Source: Actinotalea caeni (lineage in GTDB: Bacteria; Actinomycetota; Actinomycetes; Actinomycetales; Beutenbergiaceae). From it: a stretch of 64,000 nucleotides of DNA. The notes below the pieces were generated by a model that saw only the letters and a program-made list of their open reading frames with translations, ran no database searches and was not told the DNA's origin. This document shows positions 26,580 to 35,000 of the stretch, piece after piece; position 1 is the first letter of the stretch, and each line of letters starts with the position of its first letter. The stretch covers positions 1 to 64,000 of the forward strand of contig NZ_WNXX01000012.1 in NCBI RefSeq assembly GCF_009733795.1, read 5' to 3'. The position numbers and the translations under genes were made by a program.

Positions 26580-26585
26580 TACCCT
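26580..26585 (+). promoter_or_regulatory. Putative -10 box for the valS leader
   Basis: TACCCT, with the A and final T expected of an actinobacterial -10 hexamer, ends 6 bases before a GTG at 26592. Transcription would then begin at about that GTG, giving a leaderless leader-peptide mRNA. The same hexamer precedes tRNA-Gly (46364-46369). No strong -35 is seen. Confidence 0.5.
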
Positions 26586-26591
26586 GTGCCC

Positions 26592-26675
26592 GTGACCTCG
26601 TTCCTCCTGGCCGGCCCGTCGGTGGTGCTGGCGCGCGTCGAGGTACCCGTACGAGTATCCGTACCCCTCGCCTGA
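26592..26675 (+). CDS. Valine-codon leader peptide upstream of valS (putative attenuator)
   Basis: A 27-codon ORF that ends 97 bases before valS. It contains seven Val codons, five of them in the alternating run V-E-V-P-V-R-V-S-V (codons 16-24). Four of those are GTA, otherwise rare in this GC-rich DNA. It lies directly in front of valyl-tRNA synthetase, as expected of a peptide whose translation slows when charged Val-tRNA is scarce. The start could be GTG 26592 (at the predicted transcription start) or the in-frame GTG at 26586. Hairpins follow (26674-26752). Function as an attenuator is inferred; the codon pattern is directly visible. Confidence 0.72.
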   Translation: MTSFLLAGPSVVLARVEVPVRVSVPLA

Positions 26676-26752
26676 GCGTTCGGGCCGTCGGCCACGCTCG
26701 CGACCGCAGGACACCCCTGCCCCCGATCCCCCACGCGGGCGACCATGCCCGC
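26674..26752 (+). promoter_or_regulatory. Hairpins between the valine leader ORF and valS
   Basis: GAGCGT/ACGCTC (26674-26679 with 26694-26699) encloses GGCC-GTC-GGCC. A second stem, GCGGGC-GACCAT-GCCCGC (26735-26752), ends 7 bases before the valS Shine-Dalgarno GGAG. GGTAC/GTACC (26642-26646 with 26661-26665) folds within the Val codons. TCGCCT at 26668-26673 could instead pair with GGGCGA at 26737-26742, so mutually exclusive folds are possible. No T-run. Confidence 0.5.
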
Positions 26753-26772
26753 CGACCCGGAGAGACCAGGAC

Positions 26773-29436
26773 ATGACCAGCACCGATTCGCACCAGCCGG
26801 ACGCCGCGCCCACCCGCCGCGCACAGGTCCCGGACAAGGTGAGCCTCGAGGGCCTCGAGCAGCGCTGGGGCCAGCGCTGGAGCGAGCAGGGCACCTACGC
26901 CTTCGACCGCACCCGCCCGCGCGAGGACGTCTTCTCGATCGACACCCCGCCGCCGACCGTCAGCGGCTCGCTGCACATCGGGCACGTGTTCTCCTACACC
27001 CACACCGACGTCGTCGCGCGCTTCCAGCGGATGCGCGGCCGCGAGGTGTTCTACCCGATGGGCTGGGACGACAACGGCCTGCCGACCGAGCGCCGCGTGC
27101 AGAACTACTACGGCGTGCGCTGCGACCCGTCGCTGCCATACGTCGAGAACTTCGAGCCGCCCTTCACCGGCGGCGTCACCGAGACCGGCAAGGCGATCAA
27201 GCCCGCCGACCAGGTGCCGATCTCGCGCCGCAACTTCATCGAGCTGTGCGAGCGCCTGACGGCGGAGGACGAGCAGCAGTTCGAGGCCCTGTGGCGCCAC
27301 CTCGGGCTGTCGGTCGACTGGTCGCAGACCTACCAGACGATCGGCCCGCGCGCGCAGAAGGTCGCGCAGGTCGCGTTCCTGCGCAACCTCGCCCGCGGCG
27401 AGGCCTACCAGGCCGACGCGCCCGGGCTGTGGGACGTCACGTTCCAGACGGCGGTCGCGCAGGCCGAGCTGGAGGCCCGCGACTACCCCGGGCACTTCCA
27501 CGAGCTCGCGTTCCACAAGCCCGACGGCGGCCACGTGGTCATCGAGACCACCCGCCCCGAGCTGCTGCCCGCCTGCGTCGCGCTGATCGCGCACCCCGAC
27601 GACGAGCGCTACCAGCCGCTCTTCGGCACCACGGTGACCACGCCGGTCTTCGGCGTCGAGGTCCCGGTGCTCGCGCACCCCGACGCCGAGATGGACAAGG
27701 GCTCCGGCATCGCGATGTGCTGCACCTTCGGCGACCTCACCGACGTCACCTGGTGGCGCGAGCTCGACCTGCCGACCCGCTCCGTCGTCGGCCGCGACGG
27801 CCGTCTGCTGCCCGAGACGCCCGACTGGATCACGAGCGAGACCGGGCGCACCGCCTACGCCGAGCTCGCCGGCAAGACGACGTTCTCGGCGCGCGCCGCC
27901 GTCGTCGACGCGCTGCGCGCCAGCGGCGACCTGCTCGCCGACCCCAAGCCCACCCAGCGCAAGGCGAACTTCTACGAGAAGGGCGACAAGCCGCTCGAGA
28001 TCGTCACCAGCCGGCAGTGGTACATCCGCAACGGTGGTCGCGAGGCCCCGGGCCGCAACCTGCGCGGGGAGCTGCTCGGCCGCGGCGAGGAGCTGCAGTT
28101 CCACCCGGACTTCATGCGGGTCCGCTACGCGAACTGGGTCAACGGTCTCAACGGTGACTGGCTGATCAGCCGGCAGCGCTTCTTCGGCGTGCCGATCCCG
28201 CTCTGGTACCGGCTCGACGCCGACGGCGAGCCCGACTACGACGACCCGATCCAGCCCACCGAGGACGAGCTGCCGATCGACCCCAGCTCGCAGGCGCCCG
28301 CGGGCTACACCGAGGACCAGCGCGGCGTGCCGGGCGGGTTCATCGGTGACGCCGACATCATGGACACCTGGGCCACCAGCTCGCTGACGCCGCAGATCGT
28401 CTCGGGCTGGCTGGACGACGAGGACCTGTTCTCGCGGCTGTTCCCGTTCGACGTGCGCCCGCAGGGCCAGGACATCATCCGGACCTGGCTGTTCTCGACC
28501 GTGCTGCGCAGCCACCTCGAGCACGGCTCGCTGCCGTGGGCGCACGCCGCGATCTCGGGCTGGATCCTCGACCCCGATCGCAAGAAGATGAGCAAGTCCA
28601 AGGGGAACGTCATCACCCCGATGGACCTGCTCGAGCAGCACAGCTCCGACGCGGTCCGGTACTGGGCGGCCTCGGCGCGGCTCGGCACCGACGCGGCCTT
28701 CGACCCGCAGCAGCCGACCCAGATGAAGATCGGTCGCCGGCTCGCGATCAAGGTCCTCAACGCGAGCAAGTTCGCGCTGTCCTTCGGGGGCGACGAGCCG
28801 GTCTCGCTCGACCCGGCCGCGGTCGCGGAGCCGATCGACAAGGCGGTGCTCGCCGCGCTCGCCGACGTCGTCGACGAGGCCACCGAGGCGCTCGAGGGCT
28901 ACGACCACACGCGTGCGCTCGAGGTGACGGAGACGTTCTTCTGGACCCTCTGCGACGACTACCTCGAGCTGGTCAAGGACCGCGCCTACGGCCGCGACGG
29001 CTCGGGCATCGCCCCGGCCGCCGTCGCCTCGGCGCGCGCGACGCTGGGCATCGCGCTCGACGTCGTGCTGCGGCTGCTCGCTCCCGTGCTGCCGTTCGCG
29101 ACCGAGGAGGTCTGGTCGTGGTGGCGCGAGGGCTCGATCCACCGCGCCCCGTGGCCGACCTCGGCGCCGCTGCGCGAGGCCGCCGGTGACGGCGACCCCG
29201 CGCTGCTGAGCGCGGCGGGCGCCGCCCTCGCGGCGCTGCGCAAGGTCAAGAGCGAGGCGAAGGTGAGCCAGAAGACCCGCTTCGCCGACGCCGTCGTGCA
29301 CGCCCCCGAGGCCGACGTGGCGCTGCTGCCGGCGGTGCTGGACGACCTGCGCGCCGTGGGCGGCGTCGACGGCGAGCTCACGTTCGTCGCCGGTGCCGAG
29401 CACCGCGCCGAGGGCGAGCTGGTGCTGGAGTCCTGA
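26773..29436 (+). CDS. valS: Valine--tRNA ligase (archaeal-like type)
   Basis: Charges tRNA-Val with valine and edits threonine. This 887-residue class I synthetase has the HIGH motif as SLHIGH (about 68-73) and KMSKS as KKMSKSKGN (about 607-615). The region after HIGH reads MGWDDNGLPTERRVQ, not the GTDHAGIATQ typical of most bacterial ValS. The C-terminus ends soon after the anticodon-binding helices, without a long coiled-coil arm. Both traits point to the archaeal-like ValS form present in some bacteria. The ATG has GGAGAG about 10 bases upstream. Regulation by the upstream valine-rich leader ORF is proposed. Confidence 0.93.
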   Translation: MTSTDSHQPDAAPTRRAQVPDKVSLEGLEQRWGQRWSEQGTYAFDRTRPREDVFSIDTPPPTVSGSLHIGHVFSYTHTDVVARFQRMRGREVFYPMGWDDNGLPTERRVQNYYGVRCDPSLPYVENFEPPFTGGVTETGKAIKPADQVPISRRNFIELCERLTAEDEQQFEALWRHLGLSVDWSQTYQTIGPRAQKVAQVAFLRNLARGEAYQADAPGLWDVTFQTAVAQAELEARDYPGHFHELAFHKPDGGHVVIETTRPELLPACVALIAHPDDERYQPLFGTTVTTPVFGVEVPVLAHPDAEMDKGSGIAMCCTFGDLTDVTWWRELDLPTRSVVGRDGRLLPETPDWITSETGRTAYAELAGKTTFSARAAVVDALRASGDLLADPKPTQRKANFYEKGDKPLEIVTSRQWYIRNGGREAPGRNLRGELLGRGEELQFHPDFMRVRYANWVNGLNGDWLISRQRFFGVPIPLWYRLDADGEPDYDDPIQPTEDELPIDPSSQAPAGYTEDQRGVPGGFIGDADIMDTWATSSLTPQIVSGWLDDEDLFSRLFPFDVRPQGQDIIRTWLFSTVLRSHLEHGSLPWAHAAISGWILDPDRKKMSKSKGNVITPMDLLEQHSSDAVRYWAASARLGTDAAFDPQQPTQMKIGRRLAIKVLNASKFALSFGGDEPVSLDPAAVAEPIDKAVLAALADVVDEATEALEGYDHTRALEVTETFFWTLCDDYLELVKDRAYGRDGSGIAPAAVASARATLGIALDVVLRLLAPVLPFATEEVWSWWREGSIHRAPWPTSAPLREAAGDGDPALLSAAGAALAALRKVKSEAKVSQKTRFADAVVHAPEADVALLPAVLDDLRAVGGVDGELTFVAGAEHRAEGELVLES

Positions 29437-29470
29437 GACGACCCTGAGGTCACCTGGGACGACGCCGTGA

Positions 29471-29497
29471 CGGCGCCGGGGCTCAGCCCTGGCGCCG
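29471..29497. terminator. Bidirectional terminator between valS and the small membrane protein
   Basis: CGGCGCC pairs with GGCGCCG (7 bp), and inside it GGGC pairs with GCCC around a TCA loop; one mismatch separates the two stems. It lies 34 bases past valS and overlaps the stop codon of the converging gene, so it can serve both. Confidence 0.72.
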
Positions 29498-29698
29498 CGC
29501 GGTGCTCGCCCGGTAGTGGGCGAGCAGCACGGAGCCGTTGCGGTAGGCGAACCACGCCGCGAGCAGGCCCAGGAGCAGCGCCAGCCAGCTCCCCCGCGTC
29601 GCGGACGTGAAGTTCACCGCCATCACGACCAGCGAGAGCACGAACCAGAACAGGGTCGAGCCCACCGAGCCCGTCGAGCTGGTCCGCTGCTGCTGCAT
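29483..29698 (-). CDS. Small two-helix membrane protein
   Basis: A 71-residue protein with two hydrophobic segments (LFWFVLSLVVMAVNF, about 15-29, and WLALLLGLLAAWFAY, about 38-52) and a basic C-terminus (HYRASTARRQG). ATG 29698 follows GAGGAG at a slightly long spacing. No family recognised and no function proposed. The codon pattern is typical of the genome, so it is judged real. Confidence 0.7.
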   Translation of the reverse strand: MQQQRTSSTGSVGSTLFWFVLSLVVMAVNFTSATRGSWLALLLGLLAAWFAYRNGSVLLAHYRASTARRQG

Positions 29699-29796
29699 GC
29701 ACGTGCTCCTCGTCGTCCTCGCGGCCGGTCGGCCGCCAGTCCAGCCTACGGTCCCGAGTTGACCGCGGGCGCCGCGGCCGTGTTGGCTGCCGAGGT

Positions 29797-31068
29797 GTGA
29801 CGGCGCACACCTCCTGGTTCACCCACGACCGCTTCGGCATGTTCGTCCACTGGGGTCTGTACGCGCTCCCCGCGCGGCACGAGTGGGTGAAGAGCCTCGA
29901 GCTGACGCCCGAGGCGGACTACGACCGCTACCTCGCGCGGTTCGAGGCCGACCTCTTCGACCCGGCCGGCTGGGCCCGCGCCGCCCGGGAGGCGGGCATG
30001 CGCTACGTGGTGCTGACGACCAAGCACCACGACGGGTTCTGCCTGTGGGACTCCGACCTCACCGACTACACGAGCGTGCACACCCCGTTCGGGCGCGACG
30101 CCGTCGCCGAGTTCGTCGAGGCGGTCCGCGCCGAGGGCCTGCGCGTGGGCTTCTACCACTCGCTGCTCGACTGGCACCACCCCGACTACGTCGTCGACGG
30201 CCACCACCCGCGGCGCGGCGACGACGTCGAGGCGCTCAACGCCGGTCGCGACATGGCGCGCTACCGCGCCTACCTGCACGGCCAGGTGCGCGAGCTGCTC
30301 ACCCGGTACGGCCGCATCGACTACCTGTTCTTCGACTTCACGTTCCCCGAGGAGCGCAACGGCCTGCCGGGCAAGGGCCCGGAGGACTGGGGCGCCGAGG
30401 AGCTGCTGGCCACGGTGCGCGAGCTGCAGCCCGGCATCGTCGTCAACGACCGCCTCGGCCTGCCGGGCGACGTGGCCACGCCCGAGCAGCACCAGCCCAG
30501 CGGGCAGGTGCTCGTCGACGGCGAGCCGGTGGTGTGGGAGGCGTGCCAGACGATCAACGGCTCCTGGGGCTACCACCGCGACAACCACGACCACAAGGCG
30601 CCCGAGCTGCTGGTGCGGATGCTGGTCGACGGCGTCTCCAAGGGCGGCAACCTGCTGCTCAACGTCGGCCCCACCGGCCGCGGCGACCTCGACCCGGTGG
30701 CGCGCCGCACGCTCGCCGAGATCGGCGCGTGGACCGCGGTGCACGAGCGGTCCTTCCGCGGCGCCGGACCGGCACCGTTCGCTCCCCCGCCCGACGCCCG
30801 CTACACGCTGCGCGGCGACCGGCTCTACCTGCACCTGTTCGCGTGGCCGATGAACCACGTGCACCTGCCGGGGCTGCGCGGCCGCATCGCCTACGCCCAG
30901 CTGCTGCACGACGCCTCGGAGGTCCGCGTCAGCGAGCCCGAGCCGCACGACCCGCACGGCCACATGACCCCCGACGTCCCGCTCGACAGCGCCACCCTCC
31001 ACCTGCCCGCCCGCAGGCCGGACGTCGCCGTCCCTGTGGTCGAGATCGTCCTCGAGGAGGCGCCGTGA
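29797..31068 (+). CDS. Alpha-L-fucosidase, glycoside hydrolase family 29
   Basis: Removes alpha-linked L-fucose by a retaining mechanism. The 423-residue protein carries GH29 signatures: WFTHDRFGMFVHWGLYALPA at the N-terminus, YVVLTTKHHDGFCLWDSDLTDYT near 70, VGFYHSLLDWHHPDY near 110, and YLFFDFTFPE near 175, where the nucleophile Asp is found. GNLLLNVGPTGRGDL closes the catalytic domain. No signal peptide is present, so it acts on imported substrate. GTG 29797 is chosen for the N-terminal homology. It overlaps the next gene by GTGA. Confidence 0.9.
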   Translation: MTAHTSWFTHDRFGMFVHWGLYALPARHEWVKSLELTPEADYDRYLARFEADLFDPAGWARAAREAGMRYVVLTTKHHDGFCLWDSDLTDYTSVHTPFGRDAVAEFVEAVRAEGLRVGFYHSLLDWHHPDYVVDGHHPRRGDDVEALNAGRDMARYRAYLHGQVRELLTRYGRIDYLFFDFTFPEERNGLPGKGPEDWGAEELLATVRELQPGIVVNDRLGLPGDVATPEQHQPSGQVLVDGEPVVWEACQTINGSWGYHRDNHDHKAPELLVRMLVDGVSKGGNLLLNVGPTGRGDLDPVARRTLAEIGAWTAVHERSFRGAGPAPFAPPPDARYTLRGDRLYLHLFAWPMNHVHLPGLRGRIAYAQLLHDASEVRVSEPEPHDPHGHMTPDVPLDSATLHLPARRPDVAVPVVEIVLEEAP

Positions 31069-32138
31069 CGCCGACGACGATCCGCACCTGGAGCACCGAC
31101 CTCACCGACCCGGGCGAGCGGGGCGAGGCCTACGGGCGGGCCTGGCGCGACCAGGTACGCACGACGCTCGCCGAGTACGACACCCTGTTCGCCGGCCGCG
31201 GAGTCGACCCCGCGACCGTCCGCGCGATCGCCGAGGAGTCGCGCGCCGTCGTGGACCGGCACGCGCCCGAGCTGCTCGCCGAGATCGACGGCGTGGCCCG
31301 TGGCGCGGGCCGGCAGCCGTGGCAGGCGATGGCGATCAACGCCCGCACGGAGATCCTCGCGCGCGCGGCGGCTGTCGAGGAGTGCTCGACGGCCGTGGTG
31401 CTGCCGGCCGACGGCGGCACCCCGCGCACGATCCAGACGTGGGACTGGTACGCGCAGATGGCGCACGAGACCGTCGTGCGCTCGCTCCCCACCGCCGACG
31501 GCGCCCGTGTGGTCGCCTTCGGCGAGCACGGGCAGGTCGCCAAGATCGGCGTGAGCTCGCGCGGCGTCGGCGTGCACCTCAACATCCTCCAGCACACGAC
31601 CGACGGCTCCCAGGTCGGGGTCCCCGTGCACGTCGTCGCACGCATGATCCTCGACCGCGCCGGGACGCTCGCCGACGCGCTCGCGGTGGTCGACGGCGTC
31701 CCGCTCGGCGCCTCGACCGTCCTCACCGTGGTGACCGCCGAGCCGGCCGCGGCGTGCGTCGAGCTCAGCCCCGCCGGCTGGGCGGCGCTGCGCGCGACCC
31801 CCGGTGAGCCGCTGCTGCACACCAACCACTTCCTCGACCCCGGCCTCGCGGCCGGCGAGGCGGCCGCGAACCCCTACAGCACCACGCGCGAGCGGCTGGC
31901 GTTCCTGGGCGCCCGCGCGGACGCCTTCGCGGCCGTGGACCCGCTCGCACGGGTCGCGGCGCTGGCGTCGGACGAGCCGGGCTCGGTCTGCGTCGACCCC
32001 GACCCGCGGCGCGCGCCCGACGACCGCCCGCAGACCAAGGCGACGCTCACGATCGACGTCGGGCGCCCCGCGCTGGGTCTCGCCGCGTCGCACCCCCGCG
32101 ACATCACCCCGCAGGAGTGGCTCACCGTCCCCGCGTGA
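31065..32138 (+). CDS. C45-family N-terminal-nucleophile hydrolase/acyltransferase
   Basis: A 357-residue relative of acyl-CoA:6-aminopenicillanic acid acyltransferase. These enzymes cleave themselves before a Cys that becomes the catalytic nucleophile. Here EECSTAVV (Cys near residue 107) is the likely site, preceded by the conserved AMAINARTEIL region. RTIQTWDWY follows, then GVSSRGVGVHLNIL and LLHTNHFLDPGL, both usual in the family. It is translated in coupling with the fucosidase (GTGA), suggesting the two act on the same compound, possibly an acylated or amidated glycoside. The natural substrate is unknown. Confidence 0.85.
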   Translation: MTPTTIRTWSTDLTDPGERGEAYGRAWRDQVRTTLAEYDTLFAGRGVDPATVRAIAEESRAVVDRHAPELLAEIDGVARGAGRQPWQAMAINARTEILARAAAVEECSTAVVLPADGGTPRTIQTWDWYAQMAHETVVRSLPTADGARVVAFGEHGQVAKIGVSSRGVGVHLNILQHTTDGSQVGVPVHVVARMILDRAGTLADALAVVDGVPLGASTVLTVVTAEPAAACVELSPAGWAALRATPGEPLLHTNHFLDPGLAAGEAAANPYSTTRERLAFLGARADAFAAVDPLARVAALASDEPGSVCVDPDPRRAPDDRPQTKATLTIDVGRPALGLAASHPRDITPQEWLTVPA

Positions 32139-32248
32139 CATCCGTCAGCCAGGACCGGTGACGGCATCCCGTGGACCGGTGAGCCCCCGCACTACCGACG
32201 GCGCCGTGTCGCGCCGAGGCTGGAGGCACCCCACCCGGAAGGTGCCCC

Positions 32249-32470
32249 ATGCTCGATCTGCTCGCCTCCGTGCAGGTGACCGCCTCGGTGCCCCCGGTGC
32301 TGCGCTGGCTGGGCGGGGTGCTCGCCACCGCGTGGACGGCCGTGGAGACGCAGGGCGGCGCCGTGCTCGGTGCCGCCGCCGGGTCCCACCCGGTCGTCAC
32401 CGCGCCGGCGGCGCTCGGCGTCGGTGTCGTGGTCGCCCTCGTGGTGCGACGCTCGCCACCCGGCTGCTAG
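32249..32470 (+). CDS. Small hypothetical protein with C-terminal membrane helix
   Basis: 73 residues; no family recognised. Third positions are almost all G/C and the ATG follows GGAAGG by 5 bases, so it looks coding. The C-terminal AALGVGVVVALVVRR is a good membrane helix followed by positive charges. Its TAG overlaps the stop of the converging ATP-grasp gene. Confidence 0.52.
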   Translation: MLDLLASVQVTASVPPVLRWLGGVLATAWTAVETQGGAVLGAAAGSHPVVTAPAALGVGVVVALVVRRSPPGC

Positions 32471-33702
32471 TCCCGGCGCTCGCTCACCCACTGCCCGACC
32501 AGCCCGCGGACGTGCGCCACGAACCGGTCGTGCTCGTGCTCGGGGTAGGTCGCGCGGACGGTCTCCACGAGGAGTGCGTCGAAGTCCGGCGAGGCCACCC
32601 AGTCGAGCACGCGCGCGTCGAGGTCGCCGAGGTGCTCGGCGCACCACGTCCAGTAGCGCTCGGTCTCGAAGTACTCGTCCGCGAGCCTCCGGTAGCGCTC
32701 CATCTTCTCCTCGTAGGTGAGCGAGGCGGCGTCGGCGACCTCGAGGTAGCGCTCCACGCCTCGCTCCAGACCGACCCGGCGTCCGGTGGCGAGGCAGTAC
32801 ACGGTCCACCGCACGAGCGCGGTCATCGCCCAGGGGAAGTAGTAGTGCAGCGACGTCAGCGCCACGTCCGGGCAGGCGTTGGCGTAGTCGATCGGGTACA
32901 CCTCGTCGCCCGCGACCAGCATCTCGGCGGAGTTGAACTCCCAGCCGAAGAACGCGTTGACGAGGCGACTCACCGTGACCGCCTCGGCGCCCGCACCCGG
33001 TGACAGGAAGCCGTGGCTCACCTGGTAGCGCTCGTGCATCGGCAGCTCGGGCCGGAAGTCCATGACCATCGTCTCGGGACCGATCGACAGCGCCCGCGCG
33101 AACGCCTCGTGCTCGACGGTCGCCTGCAGGTGCATGAGCATCCCACCCGACGCGTCGTACGCGGCGTGCAGCTCCTCGGGGTTCTCGATCCGGGACACGC
33201 CCCGCCAGGCACCGCCGTCGAACGGCTTCATGTAGAGCGGGTAGCCCAGGTCGGCCGCGATCTCGTCGAGGTCGAAGGGGTCGTTGTACGTGGCCGAGGT
33301 GTACGCCCAGCGCGCGTTGTCGACGGGGTTCTTGTAGGGCACCAGCACGGTCCGCGGCACCTTGAGACCCAGCCGGAGCATCGCGCAGTAGGCGCTGTGC
33401 TTCTCCATCGCCTGGAACGTGAACGGCGAGTTGAGCAGGTAGGTGCCGTCGACCAGCGCGGCCTTCTTCAGCCACTCGCGCGGGTGGTAGTACCAGTGCG
33501 CGAGCCGGTCGATCACCAGCCCGGGGCGCACAGGGTCCATGAGGTCGAACGGCGAGATCCGCAGCCGCTCGGTCGCGAACGTGTGCCGCACGCCGTCGGC
33601 CGTCGTCACCCCGCCGACCCGGCGCAGGATCTCCTCGAAGGCCCGCGGCCAGTCCTCCTCGGTGCCGAGCAGCAGCCCGACGAGGTGTCGCGACTCCGCC
33701 AT
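32467..33702 (-). CDS. ATP-grasp domain protein of unknown substrate
   Basis: A 411-residue protein related to RimK/glutathione-synthetase-like ATP-grasp ligases. The first ~120 residues form a preATP-grasp domain, then KVPRTVLVPYKN opens the ATP-grasp fold. GYPLYMKPFDGGAWRGVSRI holds the ATP-binding Lys and glycine loop (near residue 160), and GDEVYPIDYANACPD gives the Mg-ligand acid and Asn (near 285). The C-terminal helices with many Tyr/Trp/Glu are unusual. ATG 33702 follows GGGAGG. The presence of an amino-acid or peptide ligase activity is inferred; no biosynthetic partners are adjacent. Confidence 0.78.
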   Translation of the reverse strand: MAESRHLVGLLLGTEEDWPRAFEEILRRVGGVTTADGVRHTFATERLRISPFDLMDPVRPGLVIDRLAHWYYHPREWLKKAALVDGTYLLNSPFTFQAMEKHSAYCAMLRLGLKVPRTVLVPYKNPVDNARWAYTSATYNDPFDLDEIAADLGYPLYMKPFDGGAWRGVSRIENPEELHAAYDASGGMLMHLQATVEHEAFARALSIGPETMVMDFRPELPMHERYQVSHGFLSPGAGAEAVTVSRLVNAFFGWEFNSAEMLVAGDEVYPIDYANACPDVALTSLHYYFPWAMTALVRWTVYCLATGRRVGLERGVERYLEVADAASLTYEEKMERYRRLADEYFETERYWTWCAEHLGDLDARVLDWVASPDFDALLVETVRATYPEHEHDRFVAHVRGLVGQWVSERRD

Positions 33703-33788
33703 GAGCCCTCCCGTCCTCGACGGGAACGCTACCGCGCCGGCGGACCGATCACCCCGTCGCCGACCACCCTGCGGCGGCGAGGTCGGAG

Positions 33789-33985
33789 GTGACGCCGCGG
33801 CGCGTGGACTGGGTGCGGACCGCGCCGAGCGCCGCGGACATGCGCCACCGGGTCCACCAGGCCGCCTGCGTGACGCGCAGCAGCGAGGAGGACAGCTCGT
33901 TCGCCGTGCCGAGGACGCCGCCGCCCGCATCGTCGAGGCGACGCTCGCCCTGCTCGGCGAGGCGCCGATGGCGCGAACCGCCTAG
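33789..33985 (+). pseudogene. Probable frameshifted small gene remnant
   Basis: Two short stretches with good coding character lie in different frames: GTG 33789 onward reads PRRVDWVRTAPSAADMRHRV to about SSEED (33896), then another frame reads LVRRAEDAAARIVEATLALL to a TAG at 33983-33985. Joining them needs a small shift near 33896. No family recognised. It may be a decayed gene or a sequencing frameshift in a gene of about 65 codons. Confidence 0.4.
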
Positions 33986-33995
33986 GGCGCGTCGC

Positions 33996-35000
33996 TCACG
34001 CAGCCGCCACGAGCAGGTCGCGCAGACCGGGGTGCAGCGCGTCGCGCCACGCCCTCATCGTGTGGAGACCGCCGGTCTCGATGTGTGTCGTCGCGACACC
34101 GACCTCCGCCAGCCGCCGCGCGAGCAGCCGGTTGTTCGCAGCGTTCTCCTCGTGCGCGCCGCAGGTGACCACGGTCGGCGGCAGGTCGGCCGCACGGTCG
34201 TCCTCCCCCACCTCCGCGACCAGTCCGGTGACGGCGTCCCACGCCGGGAACCCGCGCTCCTGCGGGTCGGTCGCGGGCGTGAAGAACGCCCCCGACTGCA
34301 GCAGCATCGCGCCGAAGGTGCCCGGGTGGCGCCACTCGGCGTGCAGCACCGCGAGCGCGCCGAGGCTCGCGCCGAGGCCGACCACCGCCGTCGTCGGGGC
34401 GTGCTCGTTCGCCCGCGGCAGCACCGCGGCGACCAGCGCCTGCGCGTACTCGTCGCACGCGCCGTACAACCGGTCGCGCGGGTCCGCCGTGAGCGCCAGC
34501 ACCCGGGTCGGCGGCGCCTCGCCGTCGGCCGCGAGCACGCTCAGGTAGCGCACCAGCGCCGCGTGCTCGAGGTAGTCCGGCCCGTCGTGCACCACCAGCA
34601 GCGGCGCGGCCGCGGCGCCGTCGAGCCCGGCGGGCGACCACAGCCGCGCGGTCACGCCCGCGACGTCGAGCGGCAACGGTGCGACCGCGCCGTCCGGCAC
34701 CTCGCGACCGCACCACGCGGGCGGTGCGTAGCCGTGTCGCTCCAGCACCCCGCCCGGGACGACGGCGGGTGCCGGTTGCCCGGCCGTCGTCACCTCGAAC
34801 GCGTACTCGACCCGGTCGACGGGCGGCAGCGCGGCGCAGACCGACCAGACGCCGTCGGACCAGGAGAGGTCGGGCCGGGGGTCGAGGGTGCCGAGACCGG
34901 CGAGCAGCCGCACCCGCTGGTGGCGGTGCGCGGGGTCGGGCAGCCGCAGCAGCACGCGCCCGTCCGGGAGGACCTCCGGGTCGTCGGCGTGCGCGCTCAC
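33996..35000 (-). CDS. Esterase family protein (enterochelin-esterase-like alpha/beta hydrolase)
   Basis: A 334-residue alpha/beta hydrolase. The N-terminal ~130 residues form an immunoglobulin-like domain (LLRLPDPAHRHQRVRLLAGL). The hydrolase core has LLVVHDGPDYLEHAAL, GLGASLGALAVLHA with the Ser nucleophile (about residue 216), and the catalytic His near the end in ETGGLHTMRAWRDAL. GTG 35000 overlaps the CbiX stop as GTGA. Its position at the end of the nirBD-siroheme operon is unexpected for a siderophore esterase, so its job there is unclear. Confidence 0.83.
   Translation of the reverse strand: MSAHADDPEVLPDGRVLLRLPDPAHRHQRVRLLAGLGTLDPRPDLSWSDGVWSVCAALPPVDRVEYAFEVTTAGQPAPAVVPGGVLERHGYAPPAWCGREVPDGAVAPLPLDVAGVTARLWSPAGLDGAAAAPLLVVHDGPDYLEHAALVRYLSVLAADGEAPPTRVLALTADPRDRLYGACDEYAQALVAAVLPRANEHAPTTAVVGLGASLGALAVLHAEWRHPGTFGAMLLQSGAFFTPATDPQERGFPAWDAVTGLVAEVGEDDRAADLPPTVVTCGAHEENAANNRLLARRLAEVGVATTHIETGGLHTMRAWRDALHPGLRDLLVAAA

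Noticed and set aside
26550-26772. T-box leader for valS
   Set aside because: The AGGGTGG-type T-box sequence is absent, and a Val-rich ORF explains the region better.
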